48,954 bases of DNA from an uncultured Prevotella sp. (GCA_900318395.1 ONKL01000061.1:1-48954), one strand, 5' to 3'; shown: positions 17,547 to 25,187, counted from the first letter of the stretch. Notes: generated by a model from the letters alone, not told the origin. Program-made: numbers and translations.

Positions 17547-17613
17547 TCCCTACGCCGGTATGATCCGGATCAGGTTAGAGGGTATCATCTCAGCCTGCAC
17601 TCGCAGGCACCCC
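17547..17613 (-). promoter_or_regulatory. TPP riboswitch (THI element)
   Basis: Read on the minus strand from 17613: GGGGTGCC, a short stem, GGCTGAGATGATACCC, ACCTGATCCGGATCATACC and GGCGTAGGGA. These are the conserved THI-box segments in the right order (CTGAGA pyrimidine-binding arm and ACCTGATCYGG...GCGTAGGGA arm). It lies in the leader of the thiamine receptor operon, 70 bases before its start, so thiamine diphosphate would shut the operon down. The expression platform between 17475 and 17546 was not resolved. Confidence 0.97.
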
Positions 17614-17626
17614 TTGAAATCGGCTG

Positions 17627-17657
17627 CAAAGATACGAATAAGCGAGCAAAATACAAA
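17627..17657 (-). promoter_or_regulatory. Promoter of the thiamine operon
   Basis: Minus strand TATCTTTG at 17634-17627 and TTTG at 17657-17654, spacing 19. The start site falls just upstream of the riboswitch. Confidence 0.8.
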
Positions 17658-17761
17658 GAAAAATGCGTTTTTTTTTGTATTTTCGAGCGTGAGTACCTTC
17701 GAGCGCAGCTCAAAGATAGTGCAAATCGAGCGAAGCTCAAAGGTACGAATAAGCGAGCAAA
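17633..17761. repeat. Duplicated 18-bp promoter-associated repeat
   Basis: TACGAATAAGCGAGCAAA occurs at 17633-17650 and again at 17744-17761, with GAGCGCAGCTC and GAGCGAAGCTC small hairpins between. A similar copy with two changes follows the upp promoter near 34530. These look like dispersed intergenic repeats that travel with promoters. Between 17476 and 17855 there is otherwise only the riboswitch and promoters. Confidence 0.6.
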
Positions 17762-17783
17762 CAAGAAAAAAAGTACAAATAAC

Positions 17784-17814
17784 TTGCCGATATCGGCAAA
17801 AATCAGTATCTTTG
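17784..17814 (+). promoter_or_regulatory. Fic gene promoter overlapped by a 16-bp palindrome
   Basis: TTG at 17784-17786, 20 bases, TATCTTTG at 17807-17814. The perfect palindrome TTGCCGATATCGGCAA (17784-17799) covers the -33 box, and half of it recurs as ACTTGCCGATA at 17835-17845 in the leader. This is the layout of a repressor operator. Confidence 0.7.
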
Positions 17815-17855
17815 CAGCAAGAATCGGCTCCAAAACTTGCCGATAGACAGAAAGT

Positions 17856-18746
17856 ATGGAGTATATATCAGTTATTCAGTTTGCAGAGAAATACGGTATC
17901 TCTGAGCGCACAGCCCGCAACTATTGTGCTCAGGGAAAGATTGAAGGTGCCTTCCTGACAGGTAAGACTTGGAACATCCCTGCTGATGCCACTTTGCCAA
18001 AACGGGGCAAAGCCAAAGCGGAAATAATGCCTTTGTTGAAAGTGCTGAGAGAGCAAAAGGCATCAAAGCTGAAAGGCAGCATCTATCATCGCACCCAAAT
18101 CGATCTGACGTATAACTCCAACCATATAGAAGGAAGCAAACTGACGCACGATCAGACGCGCTACATCTTTGAAACGAATACCATAGGTTTAACGGATAGT
18201 GCTGTGAATGTGGATGATATCATTGAGACTGTCAACCATTTCCGTTGCATCGACTATATCATCGATCATGCTGAAGAACGACTAACTGAGGATTTAATCA
18301 AGCATCTTCATCTGCTATTGAAGACAGGAACCTCTGATAGCCGCAAAGACTGGTTTGCCGTTGGCGAATACAAGCGCCTTCCCAATGAGGTTGGCGGTAT
18401 CGAAACCTGTCCCCCAGAAGAAGTACATAAAAGATTGAAGGCTTTGCTGGCTGAATACTGTCAAAAGCGCCCAAAGTCATTTGAGGACATCCTTGACTTT
18501 CACGTACGCTTCGAGCAGATTCACCCTTTCCAGGACGGCAATGGCAGAGTCGGACGTCTCTTGATGTTCAAGGAATGTCTTGCAAACGGCATTATCCCCT
18601 TTATCATCACCGAAGAACTGAAGCTATTCTATTATCGCGGCCTCCAAGAATGGGGCCACGTAAATGGCTACCTCACAGATACCTGCCTCACAGCCCAAGA
18701 CCAATATAAAGAGTTGCTTAAGTATTTCCAAATAAATTATTTTTAG
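17856..18746 (+). CDS. Fic family protein with N-terminal helix-turn-helix
   Basis: 296 residues. Residues 1-45 resemble a MerR/excisionase-like winged helix (YGISERTARNYCAQGKIEGAF...WNIPADA). The Fic core has the catalytic motif HPFQDGNGRVGR at 223-234 with the AMP-transfer His223, and a class II inhibitory helix SNHIEG at 88-93. By family it transfers AMP or another nucleotide to a protein hydroxyl; the target is unknown. The HTH plus the palindrome over its own promoter suggest autoregulation (inference). It is the only intact gene at the left edge of an accessory island, next to an iteron-like region and a decayed fragment resembling its own N-terminus. Confidence 0.92.
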   Translation: MEYISVIQFAEKYGISERTARNYCAQGKIEGAFLTGKTWNIPADATLPKRGKAKAEIMPLLKVLREQKASKLKGSIYHRTQIDLTYNSNHIEGSKLTHDQTRYIFETNTIGLTDSAVNVDDIIETVNHFRCIDYIIDHAEERLTEDLIKHLHLLLKTGTSDSRKDWFAVGEYKRLPNEVGGIETCPPEEVHKRLKALLAEYCQKRPKSFEDILDFHVRFEQIHPFQDGNGRVGRLLMFKECLANGIIPFIITEELKLFYYRGLQEWGHVNGYLTDTCLTAQDQYKELLKYFQINYF

Positions 18747-18750
18747 ATTT

Positions 18751-19092
18751 TGCATACACTGCATACACTAAAGCTTAACTTCTTGATTTACAAGTCATAA
18801 TTTAGTGTATGCAGCTATTAATTTAGTGTATGCAAGCAAATAAGAACAAATACGCCAAATAGTTGGAGATTTGTCCCAGCCCCTGGGACACATTGTCCCA
18901 CCCCTTGGGACAAACAGTCCCACCCCCTGGGACAGTTTTAATCCAGTACTAAACAGAAGCTGTTTCAGCCTGACGGCTCCTGTGAATACTCATTATAAAT
19001 GGCATTGCATACACTAAAATAACAGCTGCATACACAAAGCAAACATACTATATATCAGGGAGATAACATGCTGGTGTATGCAGTGTATGCAG
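18751..19092. repeat. Iteron-like TGCATACACT repeats in both orientations
   Basis: TGCATACAC(TAAA) occurs at 18751-18772 (two head-to-tail), 19006-19018 and 19027-19035; the reverse form TTTAGTGTATGCA at 18801-18813 and 18822-18834, and GTGTATGCAGTGTATGCAG at 19074-19092. About eight copies surround three GTCCCA hairpins. The 482-base gap 18747-19228 holds these repeats and little else. Confidence 0.75.
18872..18933. repeat. Three tandem TGTCCCA...TGGGACA hairpins
   Basis: TGTCCCA-GCCCC-TGGGACA, TGTCCCA-CCCCT-TGGGACA and GTCCCA-CCCCC-TGGGAC, each with a 5-base C-rich loop and about 21-base spacing. The copies are palindromes, not CRISPR repeats: there are no spacers of constant unique sequence. 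Confidence 0.75.
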
Positions 19093-19104
19093 ATAAAAAA
19101 CATT

Positions 19105-19237
19105 TCACGTCACTTTGTTAGCGAGCGGCAAAGTCGAAGGCGCAAAGCTTCCAGACCCCTCTGCACCCTTGGAAATCCCTGCCAAATTAACCATGACGGC
19201 CACCAAAGGCATTACGCCTTTTCTATTGTTAGTTGTT
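19105..19237 (+). pseudogene. Decayed fragment resembling the Fic N-terminal HTH
   Basis: This frame reads LASGKVEGAKL, then EIPAKLTMTATKGITPFLLL, with no proper start. It parallels the Fic protein at 17856 (CAQGKIEGAFL, NIPADATLPKRG, IMPLLKV). It is probably a remnant of a second gene of that family, truncated where it meets the membrane-protein gene at 19229. Weak evidence; chance similarity is possible. Confidence 0.35.
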
Positions 19238-19837
19238 CTTTTCGGCAAATTCATCTATATCCTTGATAGCCTTGTTCAGCGAGCGCATCTCACGGTAAAA
19301 GACATAGGATACTACGGCTAATGCGACGACAATCACCACGAAATAGACAAGATTCCTCTCACTTGAGGGGAAAAAGGGAATATCGGTGCCGTAATAAACA
19401 TCAAAGAGAAGCCATACTACCCAGAGAAATAAGAAAGGAAGTATGCCGTATGTGTAAAGTTTCTCCCTGCGCTTGAAGGTTATCAGCCGCTGCTGGGCAC
19501 TGAGCACATCGTCGACTGCCAGATGCTTGTCGCGGATGGAACTGACATTCCAGAAGTTGAAAACGGCCTCACCAACAATCACAAGCCCTATGACAATAAT
19601 TGGCAGCCATGAAACGCCGACAATGCTTCTTAGAGCGTAAACTAAAAAGGGTAATATCACCAGTTCGCCTACGCTACCCCAAATACTCATCTGCTTGATC
19701 CAAGACACATGACCCTTCATCGCCTCTTTCAACAGACGGCGGCTGACAATCTCCTGCTGTTCCACACGGTTCTTAAACTCAGCGACCTGACTGCGAAGTT
19801 CTTCCAATTCCTGTAAGCTGTTGTTCTGATTTTCCAT
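19229..19837 (-). CDS. Membrane protein with N-terminal coiled coil, sigma-factor partner
   Basis: 202 residues. Residues 1-45 are a charged coiled coil (LEELRSQVAEFKNRVEQQEIVSRRLLKEAM), then four membrane helices in two hairpins (near 55-72, 80-95, 130-147, 163-180) with a cytosolic loop and a charged C-terminus (NKAIKDIDEFAEKNN). It follows an ECF-type sigma factor gene and overlaps it, an arrangement seen for membrane-bound regulators of sigma factors, but no known anti-sigma domain is recognised, so the anti-sigma role is only inferred from position. Start ATG 19837 (MENQNN). Confidence 0.75.
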   Translation of the reverse strand: MENQNNSLQELEELRSQVAEFKNRVEQQEIVSRRLLKEAMKGHVSWIKQMSIWGSVGELVILPFLVYALRSIVGVSWLPIIVIGLVIVGEAVFNFWNVSSIRDKHLAVDDVLSAQQRLITFKRREKLYTYGILPFLFLWVVWLLFDVYYGTDIPFFPSSERNLVYFVVIVVALAVVSYVFYREMRSLNKAIKDIDEFAEKNN

Positions 19838-20118
19838 AATTCTGAGACATTCTTCACAGTAATGCCCATGATGGCAGCAATCTCTTCATAGCTGATGTTC
19901 TCCAGCCATAGCAGAATAATGGCACGATCGAATTGACCAAGTTTGGCTATACGCCTTCGAAGCATATCCATCTGCCGGGAGTTCTGATTACTTTCCGTCT
20001 CTTCGTAGGGATTGATGTCCATCGTTAGGGGAACCGTCTTGAACATATAGCAGACGGTGTAAATCGTACTGCGGTTAGCCCTTACCATTTCTTCAAACTC
20101 ACGTTCTAAATCATTCAT
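19729..20118 (-). pseudogene. ECF-type RNA polymerase sigma factor, internally deleted
   Basis: 129 codons. The N-terminus (MNDLEREFEEMVRANRSTIYTVCYMF) is the start of sigma region 2, and FDRAIILLWLENISYEEIAAIMGITVKNVS is region 4.2. Between them, after CYMF, the protein jumps directly to KTVPLTMDINPYEETES: most of region 2, which binds the -10 element and core polymerase, is missing (roughly 60 residues relative to the family). The end is also abnormal: after KNVS the frame runs 100 bases into the next gene instead of finishing the recognition helix. The product is probably not a working sigma factor. The missing parts are judged from family knowledge, not an alignment. Confidence 0.7.
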
Positions 20119-20234
20119 TTTTTCTTGTTTGATAAATCATCCTTTGATAGTAAGTCACAAGATGGAGGGAAAAAACTACAGAAATTAAAAAAATATTTGT
20201 AAAAGTATGGAATATTTCGTCTTTGCGCACACCC

Positions 20235-21146
20235 TCACTTTGTGAGATGTGCTTCCAGATCCCTTTTGGATTTTGACTTGATAACCAGCCAGACGCCGCT
20301 GAATACAAGGATGACGGCAAGAGCGTGGGTAGGCTTCAGGATGCCAACACCCATCAGCAGCGAGGCGCCAACAGAGACGATAGGTTGCACGTAGTTATAG
20401 ACGGAGACTACCGTAGGGCGCAGCGTTCGCTGACCAATCATCGTGAGGATGTAGCAGACGAATGTGCCGATACAGACGACATAGGGGATAGGCTGAGCCA
20501 CAATTTCGCAGACGTGGGAGAACGTGAAAGGCAGAAGTATCAGCGTAGCCCAAGAGAACATGTATTTGTTGATTGTAAAAACATTGTAGCGCCTGATGAG
20601 CGGATTGAATAGTGATAGATAGAGAGCGAATGAGAATTGCGCAAACAGGCAGAGCAAGTCGCCCCTTATATCGCCCACCCTGCTGTCAGTATGGGCAGCA
20701 CTAGTCAGTATCAGGATCAGTGCACCACTGCAACCCATCATTACGCCCAATGCTTTCTTACCTGTTATCGGCTCCTTCAGGATTAAGGCTGACAACAGCA
20801 TTGCGAAGATAGGCATCGACGTGGTGACAATTGAGGCATTGATAGGCGAGGTGATACTCAGGCCGATGGTGTAGCAGCATTGATTGAACACCAGTCCCAT
20901 GAGAGCAGCTCCGATAAACATCAGTTTGTCCTTCATGGGCACTTCTTCCTTTGGCGCGAATCGTGAGGCTATCCAGAAAAGCAGACAGGCGCCCACAACT
21001 CTGAACGTGACCATCGTGATGCCGTCGATGCCATGCGTCATAGCATCCTTACCCACTGGAGCCATCAGCCCCCAGCCTGCACACGCTCCGAACATTGACA
21101 AATGCGCTATGAGCGGGCGATTATTCTTCTCTCTCTCCAAATTCAT
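20235..21146 (-). CDS. EamA/DMT family exporter
   Basis: 303 residues with ten predicted membrane helices in two EamA repeats. The first repeat begins MFGACAGWGLMAPVGKDAM, the second about LLCLFAQFSFALYLSLFNPL. Family members export amino acids, metabolites or drugs; the substrate is not evident. I start at ATG 21146 (MNLEREKNN) because the longer reading uses a TTG that lies inside the -7 box of its promoter (21159-21166). This gives a very short leader of about seven bases. Single-gene unit. Confidence 0.88.
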   Translation of the reverse strand: MNLEREKNNRPLIAHLSMFGACAGWGLMAPVGKDAMTHGIDGITMVTFRVVGACLLFWIASRFAPKEEVPMKDKLMFIGAALMGLVFNQCCYTIGLSITSPINASIVTTSMPIFAMLLSALILKEPITGKKALGVMMGCSGALILILTSAAHTDSRVGDIRGDLLCLFAQFSFALYLSLFNPLIRRYNVFTINKYMFSWATLILLPFTFSHVCEIVAQPIPYVVCIGTFVCYILTMIGQRTLRPTVVSVYNYVQPIVSVGASLLMGVGILKPTHALAVILVFSGVWLVIKSKSKRDLEAHLTK

Positions 21147-21158
21147 AAAATGACGCTG

Positions 21159-21190
21159 CAAAATTAATCCATTTTGCCTTAATCGCCAAA
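21159..21190 (-). promoter_or_regulatory. Promoter of the EamA exporter gene
   Basis: Minus strand TAATTTTG at 21166-21159 and TTTG at 21190-21187, 20-base spacing. It decides the start codon of the exporter. Confidence 0.75.
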
Positions 21191-21286
21191 TATTCGAGCA
21201 TAATTTACCGCTATCATATTCACCTTTTATTTAAAACAAATTATTTTTTTTGAATAATTCTTTGAGAATAAATAGCCGACCTAATG

Positions 21287-21310
21287 GCAGGGAAATTTAG
21301 GAATCCCTGC
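21287..21310 (-). terminator. Hairpin after the antitoxin gene
   Basis: GCAGGGA / TCCCTGC stem separated by AATTTAGGAA, 27 bases beyond the stop of the antitoxin gene (minus strand). It is a degenerate member of the GGCAGGGA hairpins at 22122, 22693 and 23354. There is no clear T-run. Confidence 0.5.
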
Positions 21311-21336
21311 AAAATAAGATAGAATAGCTTACATCA

Positions 21337-21600
21337 TTATAATATGGTAAGTGATACCTTCTTACCTAAGCCTGCAAATATGCGGAAAAGTGTAGAAAGC
21401 TGGATATCTGCGTGGCCATTCTCCAATTTGGAGATATAGCTTTTCTTGGTTCCAATCTTATCTGTCTCTGCCAAGCAGAAGGCTTCTGCATCATTCTCGA
21501 ACTTCATGCGCTCAGGTGTTCCCATTGCACCATATTCCTCATTCAATATTTCATCGAATGAAGTACAATTCATAAGTGCTTTTTTCTTCTCGTCTGTCAT
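21337..21600 (-). CDS. HigA-like antitoxin, XRE helix-turn-helix, shortened
   Basis: 87 residues. The C-terminal half is a canonical Cro/XRE segment (IGTKKSYISKLENGHADIQLSTLFRIFAGLGKKVSL). The usual preceding helix and turn (the LTQEQLAEK-type segment) is absent: the text passes from FCLAET straight to DKIGTKKS. About 17 residues appear to be missing in frame, so DNA binding may be impaired. It follows the RelE-type toxin gene by one base, which fits a HigBA-type toxin-antitoxin pair with toxin first. Preserved frame suggests it is still translated. Confidence 0.75.
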   Translation of the reverse strand: MTDEKKKALMNCTSFDEILNEEYGAMGTPERMKFENDAEAFCLAETDKIGTKKSYISKLENGHADIQLSTLFRIFAGLGKKVSLTIL

Positions 21601-21601
21601 A

Positions 21602-21943
21602 TTATACCTTACTTTTAAAATATTCCTTTTTTATTACTTCTGCACGTCTGATTTCTTTTGGTGGCGTCTTTTGACTTTTCTTTTGGATACCATGAAACAG
21701 TACAATGACTGCACCTTCGTCAAAACAGCAGAATATCCGATAGATATTATTTCCAACCTCTACCCTGATCTCATATATTCCATCCGAGTTCTCTAAATAT
21801 CTAAAGAACTGTGCAGGAATCAATCGTTGGGTTTCAATCAGCTTCAGTACTTGGTTTATCTTATCACGGACAGGTGCTGTTTGTGCTACGTAGAATTCCT
21901 TATAGTAATTCCCATATAATTTGATTGACCTGATCTTTTCCAT
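21602..21943 (-). CDS. RelE/HigB-like toxin (type II toxin-antitoxin)
   Basis: 113 residues with the beta-rich RelE/ParE-like fold of the phage-derived Gp49-like group: FYVAQTAPVRDKINQVLKLIETQRLIPAQFFRYLE, then GIYEIRVEVGNNIYRIFCCFDEGAVIVLFHGIQKKSQKTPPKEI. The late segment (YRIFCC...VLFHGIQKKSQKTP) carries the basic and polar residues used for mRNA cleavage in HigB-type toxins. It would cleave ribosome-bound mRNA unless bound by the antitoxin. The pair lies in the accessory island. Confidence 0.85.
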   Translation of the reverse strand: MEKIRSIKLYGNYYKEFYVAQTAPVRDKINQVLKLIETQRLIPAQFFRYLENSDGIYEIRVEVGNNIYRIFCCFDEGAVIVLFHGIQKKSQKTPPKEIRRAEVIKKEYFKSKV

Positions 21944-22083
21944 CTGAAATCCTCCGCAAAGTTAATCAATTAATGAACAACCTCCAAATAAATCAGTAAC
22001 AATTTGACGCTTTAGCACTAAAAATAGTATTTTCTTTCTCATAATTAAATAGTTCAAGAGTTAAACAAATATGATTTCGAGGG

Positions 22084-22148
22084 CAAAGATAAGAATAATT
22101 TCTGAAAACAAAAAAGAAAAAGGCAGGAAAATATTGTGGATTCCTGCC
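22084..22148 (-). promoter_or_regulatory. Terminator-promoter module, copy a
   Basis: On the minus strand: a GGCAGGAA hairpin with TTTTTCTTTTTT, then TTCAGAAATTATTCT and TATCTTTG. It ends the ATPase remnant and offers a promoter towards the HigBA-like pair. Nearly identical to copies b and c. The rest of 21944-22159 shows no gene. Confidence 0.75.
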
Positions 22149-22159
22149 TTTATGGTGGT

Positions 22160-22609
22160 TTAGAGACCTCTTAATATCCACTCTTTGAAGAATGGATCTT
22201 CTATTTCATAACGATCAGAATAAATGACGTATCCGTCTTTTTGTAATCGTTTTAGTGCGCTATAGATGGTGCTGGTGGGATATTCGCCAGTTTGCAGTAC
22301 GCTATTTGATGCCAGGCGCTGTAATATCCATTTGCTTGTTCTGCTGATTCCCATCCAGAGTCGCTCATAGTCTAATCCGTGAGTAGTGACTATATGGTCG
22401 ATGGCAGTATGGAGTACATCCTCTGTTTCTGGCTGTAGTGTGCCTATATTCCAGATGCTTGATGCCAGTTGTTGTGAATAATAGGGATGGTTGTTGGTGT
22501 AATCCAAGATATTATCAGCCAACTCTTCGCTATTTGTGGCAAAACAGTTCTTCAGGCGTTCTGCCAGGAAACAATGAAATTCTTCGCGTGGCAGTTTATC
22601 AAGTCGCAT
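22160..22609 (-). pseudogene. C-terminal remnant of an AAA-family (archaeal-type) ATPase
   Basis: About 149 codons from ATG 22609. The text (ADNILDYTNNHPYYSQQLASSIW, GLDYERLW, ILQRLA, TSTIYSALKRLQKDGYVIYSDRYEIEDPFFKEW) is the C-terminal lid and winged-helix part of the archaeal-type ATPase family. There is no P-loop or Walker B, so the whole nucleotide-binding domain is missing. The promoter module b lies just upstream, and the leader contains a direct repeat (ACGAAAAAAGTCGTA twice). It is a 5' deletion product under an intact promoter and is unlikely to act as an ATPase. Confidence 0.75.
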
Positions 22610-22655
22610 TAAGACATTACGACTTTTTTCGTTACGACTTTTTTCGTAGTCGCTG

Positions 22656-22718
22656 CAAAGATAAGAATAATTTCTGAAACTAAAAAGAAAAAGGCAGGGA
22701 AATTTAGAAATCCCTGCC
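22656..22718 (-). promoter_or_regulatory. Terminator-promoter module, copy b
   Basis: Minus strand: GGCAGGGATTTCTAAATTTCCCTGCC hairpin split around an 8-10 base loop, TTTTTCTTTTT, AGTTTCAGAAATTATTCT, TATCTTTG (22663-22656). It ends the ORF6N gene (stop 22727) and starts the ATPase remnant. Confidence 0.8.
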
Positions 22719-22726
22719 AAGTAGTC

Positions 22727-23285
22727 CTACTTCTCATCCTTGCGGACGATCTTGTGCTTAATCTTCACAACAGCAAAATTAAGTTCTATCTCCGTTTCTG
22801 CTGTTGTCGTACTGAGATTGTTACCTATCATATCAGCCATCAGTTCTCCACTATGCTTTAGAAGCTGTTGTTGCTGCTTTCCCCCATCCTGCACATTTTG
22901 AAGCCTTTCCATTGTATTTGCCAATTCACGAACAGTTACAAAAGTATCCACAATTGCCAAAGTTGTCTTTGTTGCTCTTGGTGATTTGATAATGGTAGCC
23001 AGCATATAGAGACCTCTTTGAGTAAAGGCTGTTGGTTCTACAGTACTGAATTTCAATTTGTTAAGGCGGTCAAAAGTTTTGACCACCTCTGCTTTCTCGT
23101 ACTTATCAAGCACAAAAATATAGCCATAAGGGAACTTGTCTGGATTGTTTTTTACTGCCTGATTGATCTCTTTGGTCTTCACCCCATACAAGTCAGCAAC
23201 ATCACAATCTAAGAAGAGTTATCAATTTCCCCTCGACATCTTTAGTTGTAATAACAGATAATTCATTCATGTCGTTCTTTAGCAT
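22727..23285 (-). pseudogene. ORF6N domain protein, frameshifted
   Basis: The first reading frame gives MNELSVITTKDVEGKLITL (ATG 23270; an earlier ATG at 23285 is possible) and then meets a stop. The second frame, offset by one, resumes at LDCDVADLYGVKTKEINQAVKNNPDKFPYGYIF, the core of the ORF6N/KilA-N-like DNA-binding domain, and runs to IKHKIVRKDEK. By family comparison the six residues RNQKVI normally link the two halves; here a net loss of about 17 bases shifts the frame. The downstream part could still start at an internal ATG. ORF6N proteins are phage- or element-associated and of uncertain role. Confidence 0.75.
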
Positions 23286-23316
23286 AAATTTAAGTGAAAC
23301 AATATCATTTCGGTTG

Positions 23317-23379
23317 CAAAGATAAGAATAATTTCTGAAACTAAAAAGAAAAAGGCAGGGAATTTTAGAAATCCCTGCC
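23317..23379 (-). promoter_or_regulatory. Terminator-promoter module, copy c
   Basis: Minus strand: GGCAGGGA hairpin, TTTTTCTTTTT, AGTTTCAGAAATTATTCT, TATCTTTG (23324-23317). It ends the Na/Pi transporter gene (stop 23410) and starts the ORF6N gene. Confidence 0.8.
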
Positions 23380-23409
23380 AAATATGATATGGGTGCCAAC
23401 AAGGTGACG

Positions 23410-25146
23410 TTATCGGATTCCCATGCGGGCTTCGATGACGTTTACTACATAGTCGGCAAGCTTCTCGCACTCGTTGATGAGATCCATGTAGATGGTACCT
23501 ACGGCATAGGTGTACTCGTGGTTGTTCACGTCGGTGATGTTCTGCGACTTCAGCTGGTTGCGGTAGTTGTTGATCTCGTGCTCGATATTAAATGAGCGGT
23601 TGACATCGAACGACTCCTTGCGACCCTTCATCAGACGGTTCATCTGCGTGAGCGACTGATCAGTGAGCTCCATCATCTGGTGGATATGATCATACTGCTT
23701 CTCGATGAAGTGATCCTCCTTGGCATTATACTTGCGAGAGATAGTACGGGCCATATTGAAGCACGCATCACCAATCGACTCCAACTCAGAAATCTCACGG
23801 AGCATAGCACGGATCTTGGCCTTCGTATCGTCAGAAAGGTGGGCATCGCTCACAGAGTCGAGATACTTGGCGATCTCGAGTTCCATATTATCGCTGATAC
23901 CCTCATATTTCTCAATGCGCGTATAGAGTTTGTTGAAGTCGCCAGCCTTGCTGTCCTTCTTGTTCGAGGCACTGCTGGAGAGCGTCAGCAGTTCACGCAC
24001 CATACCGAACATACGCTGCATACGCTCTGAGAAGGACTGGATCTCTTTCTGAGCCTCAAGGACTGAGAGCTCTGGAGTCTTCATGAAGCCAGCTGTAATG
24101 AAGTGCAGACGGAACTCATCTTCCTCATCGACCTTCTTAGGTTTGATAGCCCAGCATACGAGTCGCTCAATCTGAGGAATAAACCAGATGAGGATGAACG
24201 TATTAACCACGTTAAAGCAGGTATGGAAGGCAGCCAGAACGAAACTCAGTTTGGCAGCATTAGCCAGGAACACGCTTGTATCCACTGAATCCTTTGTCAT
24301 CGTCACGTCGTAACCAACGAGGCCGCAGACTCCATCCACGAAAGGACGGAAGATGAACAGAATCCAGAAGACTCCGAAGAAATTGAAGAACATGTGCGAC
24401 AAGGCAGCCCTGCGGGCCTGTGTGTTTGCAGAGAGTGCTGCCAGGTTTGATGTTACCGTCGTACCGATATTCTCACCCATCACCAACGCGATACCCTGAT
24501 AAATGGGCAAAGCGCCACTCGAACAGAGGATCATCGTGATGGCCATTACGGCAGCAGAAGACTGGACACAGAAAGTCATGATGCCACCCAAAAGGAGGAA
24601 AATCAGCGTGGTGGTGAACGAGGTGGGGTCAAACGAAGCAAAGAAATTAAGCAAGGTCTGATTCTCGCCCAGATGCATCTCCGTACCCGTCATTCGCAGC
24701 GTTCCAAGTCCTAAAAGCAGGAATGACAAGCCAAAGAGGAAATCGCCAATATAACGGTATTTCTTCAGGTAAATCAGGATGATACCCAAGAAGAAAGCCG
24801 GATAGACAGCACTTGTAATGTCGAATGACATACCTGCCGACATAATCCAGGCCGTCAGCGTCGTACCGATGTTCGCTCCCATGATGACAGAGATGGCCTG
24901 AGCCAGAGTCAACAGTCCGGCATTGACAAACGAGACGGTCATCACCGTCGTTGCTGTAGACGACTGTACTGATGCCGTTACCAGCATACCAGTCAGCATT
25001 CCCGTAAAACGATTGGTGGTCATAGCACCCAGGACATGACGCAACTGCGGTCCTGCCATCTTCTGCAGCGCTTCACTCATCGACTTCATACCAAACATGA
25101 GAAGTGCGAGAGAGCCCAGAAGTTTAAAAATAATCCAAATCGACAT
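23410..25146 (-). CDS. Na/Pi cotransporter family protein (NptA-like)
   Basis: 578 residues. Two inverted membrane repeats, each with a QSS motif and a GxNIGTT motif: VQSSTATTVM and MGANIGTTLTAW, then VQSSAAVMAI and MGENIGTTVTSN. These form the sodium and phosphate sites in the type II transporters. The C-terminal ~200 residues are a PhoU-like helical domain (ISELESIGDACFNMARTISRKY). Start taken at ATG 25146 (MSIWIIFKLLG), because transcription starts near 25174 and the longer N-terminus would lie upstream of it. Confidence 0.92.
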   Translation of the reverse strand: MSIWIIFKLLGSLALLMFGMKSMSEALQKMAGPQLRHVLGAMTTNRFTGMLTGMLVTASVQSSTATTVMTVSFVNAGLLTLAQAISVIMGANIGTTLTAWIMSAGMSFDITSAVYPAFFLGIILIYLKKYRYIGDFLFGLSFLLLGLGTLRMTGTEMHLGENQTLLNFFASFDPTSFTTTLIFLLLGGIMTFCVQSSAAVMAITMILCSSGALPIYQGIALVMGENIGTTVTSNLAALSANTQARRAALSHMFFNFFGVFWILFIFRPFVDGVCGLVGYDVTMTKDSVDTSVFLANAAKLSFVLAAFHTCFNVVNTFILIWFIPQIERLVCWAIKPKKVDEEDEFRLHFITAGFMKTPELSVLEAQKEIQSFSERMQRMFGMVRELLTLSSSASNKKDSKAGDFNKLYTRIEKYEGISDNMELEIAKYLDSVSDAHLSDDTKAKIRAMLREISELESIGDACFNMARTISRKYNAKEDHFIEKQYDHIHQMMELTDQSLTQMNRLMKGRKESFDVNRSFNIEHEINNYRNQLKSQNITDVNNHEYTYAVGTIYMDLINECEKLADYVVNVIEARMGIR

Positions 25147-25179
25147 AAAGATTAGCTTTTGAATAGATAATTTCGGGCA

Positions 25180-25187
25180 CAAAGATA
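25180..25187 (-). promoter_or_regulatory. Promoter -7 box of the Na/Pi transporter
   Basis: Minus strand TATCTTTG at 25187-25180; the nearest TTTG is 22 bases upstream at 25213-25210. It fixes the transporter start at 25146. Confidence 0.6.

Noticed and set aside
18872-18933. Possible CRISPR array
   Set aside because: The three units are palindromes with C-rich loops; no direct repeats separated by unique spacers and no cas genes.
20111-20320. 69-codon minus-strand frame between the sigma factor and the exporter
   Set aside because: It overlaps the end of the exporter in another frame and has no start context or domain.
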